Shown piece after piece: positions 1 through 8,887 of a stretch of DNA of 64,000 nucleotides. The notes under the pieces are model-generated. The model was not told the DNA's origin and made no database searches. It worked only from the letters and a program-made list of their open reading frames with translations. The position numbers and the translations under genes are program-made. Where the stretch lies: assembly GCA_002437665.1 (NCBI GenBank), contig DJQW01000002.1:124001-188000 (forward strand), in the 5' to 3' direction. Origin of the DNA: Alphaproteobacteria bacterium UBA6376. GTDB taxonomy: Bacteria; Pseudomonadota; Alphaproteobacteria; Rs-D84. The number at the start of each line of letters is the position of its first letter. The first letter of the stretch is position 1.

Positions 1-2
1 AA

Positions 3-1955
3 ATTGCCGCAGCAATTTATATCGACGCGTTTCATTCCAAACGCGAAATCTTGCAAGCGTATTTGAATTTAGCACCCTATGGCGGAAATATAGAGGGCAT
101 CGGTGCCGCATCAATAATTTACTTCACGCGCCCGCCCCGCGATATCAGCACTATCGAGGCAATCACCCTGTCCACCATTCCCCAGAACCCAGCAAAGCGC
201 GGTTTGAACACTGAAACAGGTCTGCGCAACATCATGAAAATGCGTGCGGATTTGGTTCGGCGTTGGATTGCGGCAAACGGTGATGATGGTGACAACCTGA
301 TGACATTGGCGGCAATGCCACTGAACGTGCGTGGTGTGCGCGACTTACCATTCCGCGCCCCACATTTTACCCAACGCGAAATCGCCCGTCACAGTAATTA
401 TTGGTCGGACATCGGCCCACGCAATTCATACGTTGCAACAACATTGGACATCAATTTACAGAAGCAAATGGAACGGACACTGGCCGCACAAATTGATGCG
501 CGACGCAGCCGCGGCGTGACGAATGCCGCCGCAATATTGGTCAATTACAAGACGATGGAAATATTGTCCTATATTGGATCGGCGAATTATTTTGATAAAT
601 CAATTTATGGCGAAAATGATGGGGTGCTGGCACGACGCAGTCCGGGGTCAACACTGAAACCATTGATATATGCCGCCGCCGCCGACCGTGGGCTGATTCA
701 TGGCATGACGCTGTTGCGTGATGCAAAAATCAACTTTGGCGTGTATGCACCCGAAAATTCAGACAGCGAATTTTACGGCCCAGTGTTGGCGCACACGGCC
801 CTGACGCATTCGCGCAATATTCCCGCAATAAATCTGGTGCGGGGAATTGGCGTACGAAATTTCTATGATTTGTTGGCCAAATACGGTGTCGACAATCTGA
901 AATCCCCAGACCATTATGGCATATCTATCGCACTGGGCGGGGCCGAGGTTTCGATGTTTGAACTGGCACAAATATATACTGGGATTGCCAATCTGGGCGG
1001 CAAATACGACATTCGTTCAGAGTTGTCCGCCCCAATGCAACGCGACGCGCAAATCCTGTCGCCAGAGGCAAATTTTCTGGTTCTGGACATGCTGGCACGT
1101 GGGCCCGCACCAACAGCGCACATTCCGTTTACAAAGCGCACAACATCGCCCATACGGCACTATTGGAAAACAGGTACATCATCGTCATTCCGTGATGCGT
1201 GGACGGCGGGCATATTTGGCGACTATGTTTTAATCGTATGGGTTGGGAATTTTGACGGCACGCCAAATAACGCGTTTTCAGGCGCGCGCGTTGCCGCCCC
1301 AATTTATTTTGCATTGGCGGACACCGTCATAAAATACGATGCCGCACGCGGGCAACCGGTTCAGAATAATAATTTCCTGCGCTCTGACATGAACATTGCC
1401 CAAATCGATATGTGCGATGGCGTCGGTGGCATCGCCGGCCCGTATTGCCCACATGTCGTAAAATCATACTTTATCCCTGGGGTATCCCCCATCGACACAT
1501 CCAGTGTATATCGCGCGGTTCCGATTGATAACCGCACAGGTCTGCGCGCGTGCAGTACAAATCCCGAAACGACACACATGGCGGTGTATGAATTTTGGGA
1601 TTCTGAATTTTTGGACATGTTTGCGCGCGCCGGCATTCGCCGCAACACCCCGCCCCCATACATGCCAAATTGCAATCTGGACGATATTGCGGACGACGCA
1701 TCCCCAACAATCGTCAGCCCAGCCGACGCAACAAACATCGTGATTACCGACGGCAAAAATGCAACACAAATCACGTTTCAGGCAATCGCACCGGCGCGCG
1801 ATGCAAAAATATTCTGGTTCTTGGACGATGAAATTATCGGCACAACCACATCCGGTGCACCAATGACGCGCCCTGTTTCAATGGGCGAACACATCGTGCG
1901 CATTGCCACCAGTGACGGCGGCGGCAGTTCCGCGAAATTCACAGTTATTCAGTAA
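3..1955 (+). CDS. pbpC: Penicillin-binding protein 1C, 5' truncated by window edge
   Basis: This is a bifunctional peptidoglycan synthase of the inner membrane facing the periplasm. The frame is open to the window start, so the N-terminus, membrane anchor and most of the glycosyltransferase domain are missing. The visible part begins inside the glycosyltransferase domain (KREILQAYLNLAPYGGNIEG). The transpeptidase follows: SPGSTLK with the catalytic Ser at 648-650, SRNIPAIN near 813, and KTGTS at 1167-1181. A BiPBP_C-like beta domain closes the protein (about 1720-1950). That C-terminal domain and the YCP-containing segment point to PBP1C rather than PBP1A. No terminator is obvious before the convergent gene. 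Confidence 0.88.
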   Translation: MAAAIYIDAFHSKREILQAYLNLAPYGGNIEGIGAASIIYFTRPPRDISTIEAITLSTIPQNPAKRGLNTETGLRNIMKMRADLVRRWIAANGDDGDNLMTLAAMPLNVRGVRDLPFRAPHFTQREIARHSNYWSDIGPRNSYVATTLDINLQKQMERTLAAQIDARRSRGVTNAAAILVNYKTMEILSYIGSANYFDKSIYGENDGVLARRSPGSTLKPLIYAAAADRGLIHGMTLLRDAKINFGVYAPENSDSEFYGPVLAHTALTHSRNIPAINLVRGIGVRNFYDLLAKYGVDNLKSPDHYGISIALGGAEVSMFELAQIYTGIANLGGKYDIRSELSAPMQRDAQILSPEANFLVLDMLARGPAPTAHIPFTKRTTSPIRHYWKTGTSSSFRDAWTAGIFGDYVLIVWVGNFDGTPNNAFSGARVAAPIYFALADTVIKYDAARGQPVQNNNFLRSDMNIAQIDMCDGVGGIAGPYCPHVVKSYFIPGVSPIDTSSVYRAVPIDNRTGLRACSTNPETTHMAVYEFWDSEFLDMFARAGIRRNTPPPYMPNCNLDDIADDASPTIVSPADATNIVITDGKNATQITFQAIAPARDAKIFWFLDDEIIGTTTSGAPMTRPVSMGEHIVRIATSDGGGSSAKFTVIQ

Positions 1956-1989
1956 ATGCGCTGTTACATATTGCCGCGGCCGCAACACA

Positions 1990-2853
1990 TTACATCAGAT
2001 TAAATTTGTTGATATAGTTAAACGAAACACCCATCATAAAATTGCTGCCATAGACGTCTGCACCGCGTGCCTTGGCCAGACGGTATTTCACATATGGGCC
2101 CATGGTCAGATTTCCCCACAGGTTTGTATCCAACCGCACCACCGCCGACAAATCGCGGCGCAAATCGGTTGGTACATAATCAGAATATTCAAAGTATTCA
2201 CGATAATACCCATTGGTGGTGAACTTTACCCCTTCGCGAATTTCATATTCTGCCCGCCAGCCCGCTTCTATACCGTCCTTGCTGGTTTGTGCACCCGCAT
2301 ATGTAAAGTCATATTCATACAGGCCCGTTATATACAGTGTCTTCAAAATCTTGTGATCAAACAATGAAATACCGGCACTGGTACGAATAATATTCTGGCG
2401 CGGGGCATCTGAATTATCACGAAATTGCGTATCATATGCGCCACGAACCGTTGGGCCCAGTTTCAACCCAACAAAGTCCCAACATGCATATGACAGGTCA
2501 CTGGACAGCGTGATTTTATCGGCATTTTGGTCGGTTGTGGTTGGCCCATTGTAAGGCCGCAATGTTGTGCGACCATATTCGGCAAACAGACCGTTGTCCC
2601 ATTTGAATTTGTTCTTGTTATATTCCAAAACCGTGTCCAATACGCCCTTGATATAATCCTGACTGGACGCATTCAGGGCCGACACCGGTGAATCCGCATA
2701 TTCGCGCGCATTAGAAACCGTTGTTTTGGACAATTCCAAACCAATACGACGCACGTCCAGTTTTAACGTCTGATTTGACGCCTGTGCATCATCGGCAAAC
2801 GCCATACACGGCATGATAAACAGCCCCAACAAAACAGCAGATAATTTTTTCAC
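1990..2853 (-). CDS. Predicted outer membrane beta-barrel protein
   Basis: 287 aa. The start is GTG (2851-2853), chosen because it is preceded by AAGGTGATGAG and followed directly by a signal peptide (MKKLSAVLLGLFIMPCMAFA). The mature protein is rich in alternating aromatic and polar strands with Tyr/Phe-rich turns, as in an outer membrane barrel; no named family is recognised. It is the last gene of a co-oriented trio of exported proteins (5042 to 1990) with gaps of only 19 and 25 nt, so it is probably co-transcribed with the omptin-like barrel and the small periplasmic protein upstream. Confidence 0.7.
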   Translation of the reverse strand: MKKLSAVLLGLFIMPCMAFADDAQASNQTLKLDVRRIGLELSKTTVSNAREYADSPVSALNASSQDYIKGVLDTVLEYNKNKFKWDNGLFAEYGRTTLRPYNGPTTTDQNADKITLSSDLSYACWDFVGLKLGPTVRGAYDTQFRDNSDAPRQNIIRTSAGISLFDHKILKTLYITGLYEYDFTYAGAQTSKDGIEAGWRAEYEIREGVKFTTNGYYREYFEYSDYVPTDLRRDLSAVVRLDTNLWGNLTMGPYVKYRLAKARGADVYGSNFMMGVSFNYINKFNLM

Positions 2854-2878
2854 CTCATCACCTTTTGATATTTAATAA

Positions 2879-3493
2879 TTATTTCCAAATGCGCAAAACG
2901 CCATCATTATCAGAATAACGCCATCCCGCCCCGCGTACCGCCGCTGTAAATTCACCACGACGCGCCACGGGCAATTCAATCGTAACCTGACCATTATTCA
3001 TATACTTGGTCGATAAATCCAGTTTTTCATTGCGGGCAATTTCCTGTAACCCAACCCAATCTGCAATCGGGTCAGACACATACGCCACAACGATAAATTT
3101 GTCCCCAGACGCATCGTCCGGCAACCAATTCTGAACCCCCGCCGCATTCAGCCATGTACGCGCCAACCCGCGGTCAATCGTCATTGTGATATTTGCCGAA
3201 TACGTCGTATCCGATTGCCGTTCCCCCGAAATTTCAGACGACGCAATCAGATTGGTCAAGTCGCTGCTTTTGGCGTCCGCCACTGCGGCACGCAACTGGT
3301 CTGGCATGGAATAGTGTGACAAACTGTCGACAATGATTTGACGACGCGCCTCGTCCATGGCGATGTTTTTCGCCGACGCGGACGTGTCACTGGTAATACT
3401 GACCGATGCCGTCCCCGACAATTCGGCGGCATGCACCGAAATTCCCGACAACGCCAACACAGCCCCAGCAAAAATAATCCCCAGTTTTTTCAT
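2879..3493 (-). CDS. Exported periplasmic protein, unknown function
   Basis: 204 aa with a clear signal peptide (MKKLGIIFAGAVLALSGISVHA, cleavage after AHA-like VHA). The first half shows a Ser/Ala-rich helix-strand pattern (SASAKNIAMDEARRQIIVD, then SSEISGERQSDTTYSANIT) reminiscent of the FlgT-N/LPP20-like periplasmic fold, but this is only a resemblance. It lies between two barrel genes in the same orientation and may assist or accompany them. No catalytic motif is visible. Confidence 0.6.
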   Translation of the reverse strand: MKKLGIIFAGAVLALSGISVHAAELSGTASVSITSDTSASAKNIAMDEARRQIIVDSLSHYSMPDQLRAAVADAKSSDLTNLIASSEISGERQSDTTYSANITMTIDRGLARTWLNAAGVQNWLPDDASGDKFIVVAYVSDPIADWVGLQEIARNEKLDLSTKYMNNGQVTIELPVARRGEFTAAVRGAGWRYSDNDGVLRIWK

Positions 3494-3512
3494 ATCACAC
3501 TACCATTTTCAA

Positions 3513-5042
3513 TCAGAACTTTGCATTGACACCAACGCGAATACCCATTGATTTATAGAACGATTTAATCTCGCTCTTGACACTGCATGTCCAACCTGGG
3601 CAACTTTCTTTTAATGCCACAATCGAACGTGCGGCGGCACTGCCTGCCAGCATTTCTTCGTCCGACGAGAAACCTGTACCATAATTTACCTCGTACCCAT
3701 TGACGGTGTACGTGCCACCGTTTTTGATACGCGACAATTCGGTTTCATAATAGTTTGCATTCAGGTACGTTTTCGCATCCGCGTCACTGACACTGTAATA
3801 ATCATATGTCAGTCCCAGCGTCAAGAATACAGTATCTGTCAACGCTGTCAACCAATTTGCACCCAGTCCAAGGTGATACGCACTGCCCATGCTGGCCTTG
3901 TCTTCGACACTCTTTGGGTGCGCCCAGTCATAACGATACGGCTGGTCACCGGTCGATGTGTACCCCGGCAATCCCAGTTCGAAACGACCGTTGACGGCGT
4001 TCTTGTTATTGATTTGATAATCCATATCCATCGCCAAATATGGGCCCGACCATTCAACCTCGTACGAATGACTGACCGACGGTTGAGAATAATAGAATGT
4101 CCCCGCGGTATTCACCATCGTTGCCCCCGCAGGCACTTGGATATAGTTATATGGATTATCGCGTGTTGGCACAGAACTGATATTGCCAATCGGGAAAATC
4201 AGAACCGGATCACACTGCGTTTCACCATTGATATTGAAACACGTATAAGAATCCACCGCCAAACCGTGATTATTCTTGGTTTCCAACTTGTATTTCAAAT
4301 AGCGATACCCAATCGATGGTGTGAATTTTACCGACCCCAGCTGAAAGAAATCCGTCAGGCCAAATCCGGCGTTAAACCCGTACATATTGCCGCCGTCGCT
4401 CTTGCCCACAGACAGTGCATGACCGTCCTGTGTCCCCGTGATTTCTTCGCCATCATCGTATTGACCATTGCCGTTTGCATCGACAAAGAATATGTCCGAA
4501 ATATACCCACCATTGGTGATATCGTCGTCAACCATGGTGCTTTCACCGGACTGCATTCCGTACTTGAATCCGGCATCAATTTGCATCTTGGTCTTGCCGG
4601 CGTTAAATGCATACCCACCACGCACATCCAGAACGTTCCAACCAATATTGTCATAGTGCAAAATTGACTTGGATTCTTTCATTTCGAATTGCCATTGGGC
4701 AACCTCGTGCGAGATACCAGCATCCAGCCAGAATCCCTGCTTTTTTGTACCGCTGGTGGCAACCTGAGATGAATTTTGTGTCTGGCCACGTGCCACGGTT
4801 GTTTGTGTTGTACGCGTACCAACCGTTGGACGCGACGAAGAATACGATGCATAGGATGAATTGCCCGTATTGTAATTTCTGGTCTGCGTTGTGTTGTTAT
4901 AGCGTGACGCATACGATTGCGTGGAATAGCGCGTCTGAGGCGACTGATAGTTACCAGTATAGTATGTTCCGGCGGCATTTGCCGCAACAGGCACAGCGGC
5001 CACAACCGCCGCGCGCAACAAAAACGATGGAAACTTTGCCAT
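3513..5042 (-). CDS. Omptin-like outer membrane beta-barrel protein
   Basis: 509 aa from the chosen ATG at 5042, which follows AAGGTAAGGATTTTTAT and opens a signal peptide (MAKFPSFLLRAAVVAAVPVAANA). An upstream in-frame start at 5075 would put 11 charged residues before the signal and is less likely. After a Ser/Thr/Tyr-rich linker (residues about 25-105) comes a barrel with omptin-like landmarks: WQF and DIGWN-like strands, STMVDDDIT (compare the omptin first Asp pair), long surface loops, and DWAHPKSV where omptins carry Asp-x-His. Omptins are outer membrane endoproteases. It is about 200 aa longer than OmpT because of the linker and loop insertions. Protease activity is not assured. Confidence 0.55.
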   Translation of the reverse strand: MAKFPSFLLRAAVVAAVPVAANAAGTYYTGNYQSPQTRYSTQSYASRYNNTTQTRNYNTGNSSYASYSSSRPTVGTRTTQTTVARGQTQNSSQVATSGTKKQGFWLDAGISHEVAQWQFEMKESKSILHYDNIGWNVLDVRGGYAFNAGKTKMQIDAGFKYGMQSGESTMVDDDITNGGYISDIFFVDANGNGQYDDGEEITGTQDGHALSVGKSDGGNMYGFNAGFGLTDFFQLGSVKFTPSIGYRYLKYKLETKNNHGLAVDSYTCFNINGETQCDPVLIFPIGNISSVPTRDNPYNYIQVPAGATMVNTAGTFYYSQPSVSHSYEVEWSGPYLAMDMDYQINNKNAVNGRFELGLPGYTSTGDQPYRYDWAHPKSVEDKASMGSAYHLGLGANWLTALTDTVFLTLGLTYDYYSVSDADAKTYLNANYYETELSRIKNGGTYTVNGYEVNYGTGFSSDEEMLAGSAAARSIVALKESCPGWTCSVKSEIKSFYKSMGIRVGVNAKF

Positions 5043-5137
5043 ATAAAAATCCTTACCTTTATTACTTTCACGCATATAATATCACAAAAACTGTTGAAAA
5101 ACAAACCACTTGTTGATAAGAATATGGGTGATTTTCA

Positions 5138-5222
5138 GCGGGCATGGCGGAATTGGTATACGCGCAGCACTAAGGATGCTGTGGTGCAAACCTTGGGGGT
5201 TCAAGTCCCCCTGCCCGCACCA
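5138..5222 (+). tRNA. tRNA-Leu (anticodon AAG)
   Basis: 85 nt including encoded CCA. The acceptor stem GCGGGCA pairs with TGCCCGC, with discriminator A, a long class II variable arm, and T-arm GGGGG/CCCCC around TTCAAGT. The anticodon stem CAGCA/TGCTG closes the loop CTAAGGA, so positions 34-36 read AAG. Bacterial CUN-decoding leucine tRNAs normally have GAG, TAG or CAG; A34 would need deamination to inosine. Confidence 0.93.
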
Positions 5223-5278
5223 GAAAAGCTCAAACACCAAAATTCAAATTTTGTGCGCTGCGCGCAACATTGTAAAAA

Positions 5279-5410
5279 ACTGGATTGCCGCGCGTCGCTT
5301 GCGCTCTGCTCGCAATGAATCCAAGCGAAGCGCAGGATGCGGCAAGGACGCAGTCCGCATACTAATTTCCTAGAAACATTGTCATTGCGAGTGTAACGAA
5401 GCAATCCAGT
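5279..5410. repeat. MITE-like palindromic repeat, copy 1
   Basis: 132 bp bounded by ACTGGATTGC at the left and GCAATCCAGT at the right, with a second inverted pair (CTCGCAATGA / TCATTGCGAG) just inside. The interior (AATCCAAGCGAAGCGCAGG, then GCGGCAAGGACGCAGTCCGC) recurs in opposite orientation at 48332-48473. There is no ORF and no transposase. It makes up most of the gene-free stretch 5223-5537. The rest of that stretch holds short GCGCC hairpins and tandem-like TTTGAACTCTGAAC copies. Confidence 0.75.
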
Positions 5411-5496
5411 AAATAAACCAGTGCGCCATTTGGTGCACACATTATTTGAACTCTGAACTTTGAACTCTGAACTTTAATAAAAACCTGTTTTTTCAC

Positions 5497-5526
5497 TTGC
5501 CCGCAATTTCATTATTTTGCTAAGAT
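5497..5526 (+). promoter_or_regulatory. Promoter of the 1006-aa Cys-rich gene
   Basis: TTGCCC (5497-5502), an 18-nt spacer and TAAGAT (5521-5526). The predicted start near 5533 leaves only about 5 nt before the ATG at 5538, so the mRNA may be nearly leaderless. Confidence 0.45.
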
Positions 5527-5537
5527 TATTGACAAGA

Positions 5538-8500
5538 ATGAAAGGGATTAAACTGTTTTTCGCTGTGTGTCTGGGCATTGGCGCGGTCTTTGGCGCAAAT
5601 GCCACGGATTCTGACGCCACCGCGCGCGCGGCGACGCGTCGCACATCGGGCACTGTTTCGACCCGTGGCGCGCAATCGGCGGCCACCGCACGTGGCACAG
5701 CGGCCGGCACGCAAACATCACAGAAGGTGTCCAAAAATCCGCGTAATCGCGCATCAACAAATTCCCGCGACACCGCAACCAACGCATCGGCAATCACATC
5801 GGGGCGCAGTGCAATTTCCGCGTTGTCGCCGCGCACCACATCAACCGTTCAATCACGTGCAACCACGCCGGCCCCCACGACCAAGGGGGTAATTACCCGC
5901 GCCGCGACCACACCAACGCGGGCCACCACATCGCGCACCGCAACCGTGGCGACAACACCCACACGCACGGCGCGCACCGCGGGCGTCCGCACCACCATCG
6001 CACGTGCCGCCACGGATACAGAAACCCAAAAATTGACCGCATCGGACATTATCAATCGCGATTATAAAAAGTGTCGCGAGGTGTACTATAACTGCATGGA
6101 CGAATTTTGCGCGAACAAGGACAGCCAACTGAAACGTTGCGCATGTTCATCACGCATCAACGAATTTGACAGTACCAAGAAGAACCTGAGCACGGTCGAA
6201 GAAAAAATGTTGGATTTCAACCAACGTCTGCTGACCGTCAACATGGACAAGGAAGATGCCGCCGCATTAAACAAGGCGACCGAGGGCGAAACCGCATTCC
6301 AACAGAAAGATACGTCTAAATCCAAACAGATGCTGGACGAGATTGCCAAGAAATTAAACACCAGTTTCAACGACAGCAATTTCAACCAATCGTTGGGCGC
6401 AATATCATTGTCATTGAACGCGGACGCGGCATTTGACACGGTGGATTCTCTGTCGGGCGCGTCCACCACGGCCAAGACCGGCACCGCCCTGTATTCTGCG
6501 GCATTGCCAATTTGCCGCGAAATGGCGGCAGAGGTTTGCACCGACGACGAATTACCCATCGTCGAAAGTGGCTATCAAATGACAATCGAGCAAGATTGCA
6601 ACACGGTCGCAAAATCATACGAAACCCAGAATGATCAGGCGCGCGAAAAATTGCGCGAGGGCAGCGCGCTGCTGGACATGTCACGTTTGGACATTTATCA
6701 GAAACGCAATTCCGACGACATTTTGACATGCAAGCAAAAGATGCTGACCATGCTGACGGATTCAACCGTATGCGGCACAAATCTGGACAAATGTTTGGAC
6801 ACCACGGGTCGTTATATCGACCCATCAACGGGCGAAGCATTCTTGACATCTGAATTGTCAAACCTCAGCAATTTAATCAGCCGTCCTGACACCGACCAAT
6901 CGTGGACAAGCGTCCCTGGGAATCAGGTCTTTGTTTCATACCTGAATTCAAAAAAGAAATTCTTGGAACCCGCAATGGAAAATTGCCAGGACATCGCCGA
7001 CAGCGTATGGGACGCATTTGTCGAAGATGCATTGGCACAAATCAAATTGGCCCAAGACAGCAAATTGGAAGAAGTCCGCCAGAGTTGCACAACACTGACC
7101 GCCCAGTGTTTAACAGACACCGCCAAAACGTTGCAGGATTTTGATGCGCGCGCCCTGTCAACATTTGGCGTGGCGGCCGACCGCACCGTCAACGCAATGT
7201 GCGCCGATGTCCGCAATGCGTGCACCGCACTGTTAAAGACAACAGGCGGTGATGTTGATTGGGATACTGGCGTTACCGACATCACCACGGACAAGACATT
7301 TGACACCGTAATGCAAACGTGCCGCGAAATCGGTCGCGCGTGCATTATTCAGTCGTGCAAGTCGATTTCTGGTAATTTTGGTCTGTGCGAAAACATCCAG
7401 ACATCGGTCAACCGCAAATCCATCATCAACCGTACGGCCTGTTGGGACGAGGTCAAAGAATGCGTGGCCAGCGCAGGCAGCGAATCGGTTGAAAACATTT
7501 GGGCACGTTTAACCAGTGATGGAACAATTCAAAACAGCACATTCTATAATATGATGTACGGTTATGATTACAAAATTAATCAAGACCCACCTATTTACGA
7601 TATTTGCACAATCGATAAAGAATGTAATTTGGAGCAAACGATCGAAGGAACCTGCACTCCACGCTGTGAGAACGAGCCAGACGAAACCGCAAACAAAAAA
7701 TGCATGAATGAATGCCTGAACGAAAACGTCAGTGCAGAATGCAAGGTTTGCCGTATATCTGAACGTCTGTGGGGTAATTGCGAATACAGCCCTGTCACCC
7801 TGTTGCAAGAAGACGATTCGCACAACAAGATTATTATGGACGGCGACACGGAAACATTGCTGAAATGGTTTGCAAAAAATACCGGCACATCACAAAAGGC
7901 CGACAGTTGCCGCGACACATCATGCGCAATCGGATTTATTCCACTGGAAGATAACGGGACAATTTCATGCCTGCCCAGCAGCAGTATGTCTTCTGATGGC
8001 AAGGCGTGTGCCGACAAAAAATTTTCTGTCGGAACAAAAAATGATGGTACAGATTTCACCAACTGTTGCCAGACGAACATAAAAGATGCATTTGGCAACT
8101 GCTGCGCCAGTGATACGGTAACCATAAACGGCAGAGAATTATGCCTGCCAGCCAGTTCTGCAAATGGCGTATCAACCGAAACATTCACTTTTGGGCCAGG
8201 TGCAACATATTACGCGCCGAACACCAGTTATAAACTGATTTGCACCAACGGGGAAACAACCGCTGGTGGCACACCAAAAGACGGTTTTCCAAATGGCGAT
8301 ACAATATCTTGCAATGATGGTCACTTTGTAATGTTACCAACCTCCGGCACTGCCCCATATTATGTGACGCCACAATACACTGATAAAGGTACATATTCAC
8401 CATACCCCGCCGCATCATATGATGCCAACAATGATACAAAGTGCACTATGAGCTGCACAGAAGCGGATGGTTGCAAGTTTGAAGAAGGCGTTGCCACAAA

Positions 8501-8558
8501 AGCAGACCCAGCAAAATGTCTGCCCTCCCAACCAACCCACTGGTTGGTGACACCGTAA
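5538..8558 (+). CDS. Large Cys-rich exported protein, CMDxFC family
   Basis: 1006 aa. The ATG at 5538 gives a clean signal peptide (MKGIKLFFAVCLGIGAVFGANA); a TTG 21 nt upstream would lie inside the promoter. Residues about 23-165 are Thr/Ala/Arg-rich low complexity. Then comes the family motif C179-x6-C186-M-D-E-F-C191-x9-C201-A-C203-S, followed by a helical region with regularly spaced Cys pairs, and a C-terminal part from about residue 690 with dense Cys, resembling small disulfide-rich modules. Paralogues sharing the motif are at 39744-42209, 42230-44386 and 44876-47470. It is probably surface-exposed and disulfide-stabilised. The function is unknown; no domain is recognised with confidence. 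Confidence 0.8.
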   Translation: MKGIKLFFAVCLGIGAVFGANATDSDATARAATRRTSGTVSTRGAQSAATARGTAAGTQTSQKVSKNPRNRASTNSRDTATNASAITSGRSAISALSPRTTSTVQSRATTPAPTTKGVITRAATTPTRATTSRTATVATTPTRTARTAGVRTTIARAATDTETQKLTASDIINRDYKKCREVYYNCMDEFCANKDSQLKRCACSSRINEFDSTKKNLSTVEEKMLDFNQRLLTVNMDKEDAAALNKATEGETAFQQKDTSKSKQMLDEIAKKLNTSFNDSNFNQSLGAISLSLNADAAFDTVDSLSGASTTAKTGTALYSAALPICREMAAEVCTDDELPIVESGYQMTIEQDCNTVAKSYETQNDQAREKLREGSALLDMSRLDIYQKRNSDDILTCKQKMLTMLTDSTVCGTNLDKCLDTTGRYIDPSTGEAFLTSELSNLSNLISRPDTDQSWTSVPGNQVFVSYLNSKKKFLEPAMENCQDIADSVWDAFVEDALAQIKLAQDSKLEEVRQSCTTLTAQCLTDTAKTLQDFDARALSTFGVAADRTVNAMCADVRNACTALLKTTGGDVDWDTGVTDITTDKTFDTVMQTCREIGRACIIQSCKSISGNFGLCENIQTSVNRKSIINRTACWDEVKECVASAGSESVENIWARLTSDGTIQNSTFYNMMYGYDYKINQDPPIYDICTIDKECNLEQTIEGTCTPRCENEPDETANKKCMNECLNENVSAECKVCRISERLWGNCEYSPVTLLQEDDSHNKIIMDGDTETLLKWFAKNTGTSQKADSCRDTSCAIGFIPLEDNGTISCLPSSSMSSDGKACADKKFSVGTKNDGTDFTNCCQTNIKDAFGNCCASDTVTINGRELCLPASSANGVSTETFTFGPGATYYAPNTSYKLICTNGETTAGGTPKDGFPNGDTISCNDGHFVMLPTSGTAPYYVTPQYTDKGTYSPYPAASYDANNDTKCTMSCTEADGCKFEEGVATKADPAKCLPSQPTHWLVTP

Positions 8559-8599
8559 TATGATTTTTGTCCTAGGGTATTGTTTTGCGTAATTATTAC

Positions 8600-8628
8600 T
8601 TGACAAACAAACACGTTTTGGCTACATT
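8600..8628 (+). promoter_or_regulatory. Promoter of the ncRNA candidate
   Basis: TTGACA (8600-8605), exactly 17 nt, then TACATT (8623-8628). The predicted transcription start is near 8635. Confidence 0.65.
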
Positions 8629-8634
8629 TTACTA

Positions 8635-8824
8635 TGACTAAGAGCAGAAAACACACACAACCAAACGAGTTGCCAGATGTTCTATTCATGTCGCATTACC
8701 GAATTTTGCCCCATTGGGGTGGGTGGCGGTGCGCCCTGCGTGGCATCTGCGACAAGTGGGGGCGTCGTGTGTTTTTATCACCAATAATTGCGAGAGAGTC
8801 CGTAAGTTTTTACGGGCTCTTTTG
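8635..8824 (+). ncRNA. Candidate structured ncRNA or leader with intrinsic terminator
   Basis: A near-consensus promoter ends at 8628 and a strong terminator spans 8795-8824 (AGAGTCCGTAA / TTACGGGCTCT plus T run). Between them, AAAACACAC (8648-8656) pairs with GTGTGTTTT (8767-8775) as a closing stem. TGTCGCA (8689-8695) pairs with TGCGACA (8748-8754), and GCCCCA (8708-8713) with TGGGGC (from 8757), which together make an H-type pseudoknot. It precedes two lipoprotein genes, so it may be a free sRNA or an attenuated leader. It does not match my recollection of 4.5S, 6S, tmRNA or RNase P. An 85-codon ORF across it is judged spurious. Confidence 0.5.
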
Positions 8825-8887
8825 CTTTATAGGCCATATTGGGAATAAATCCCCAGTGGCCCAAGACCAAAAAAGGGGGTTCTTGAA

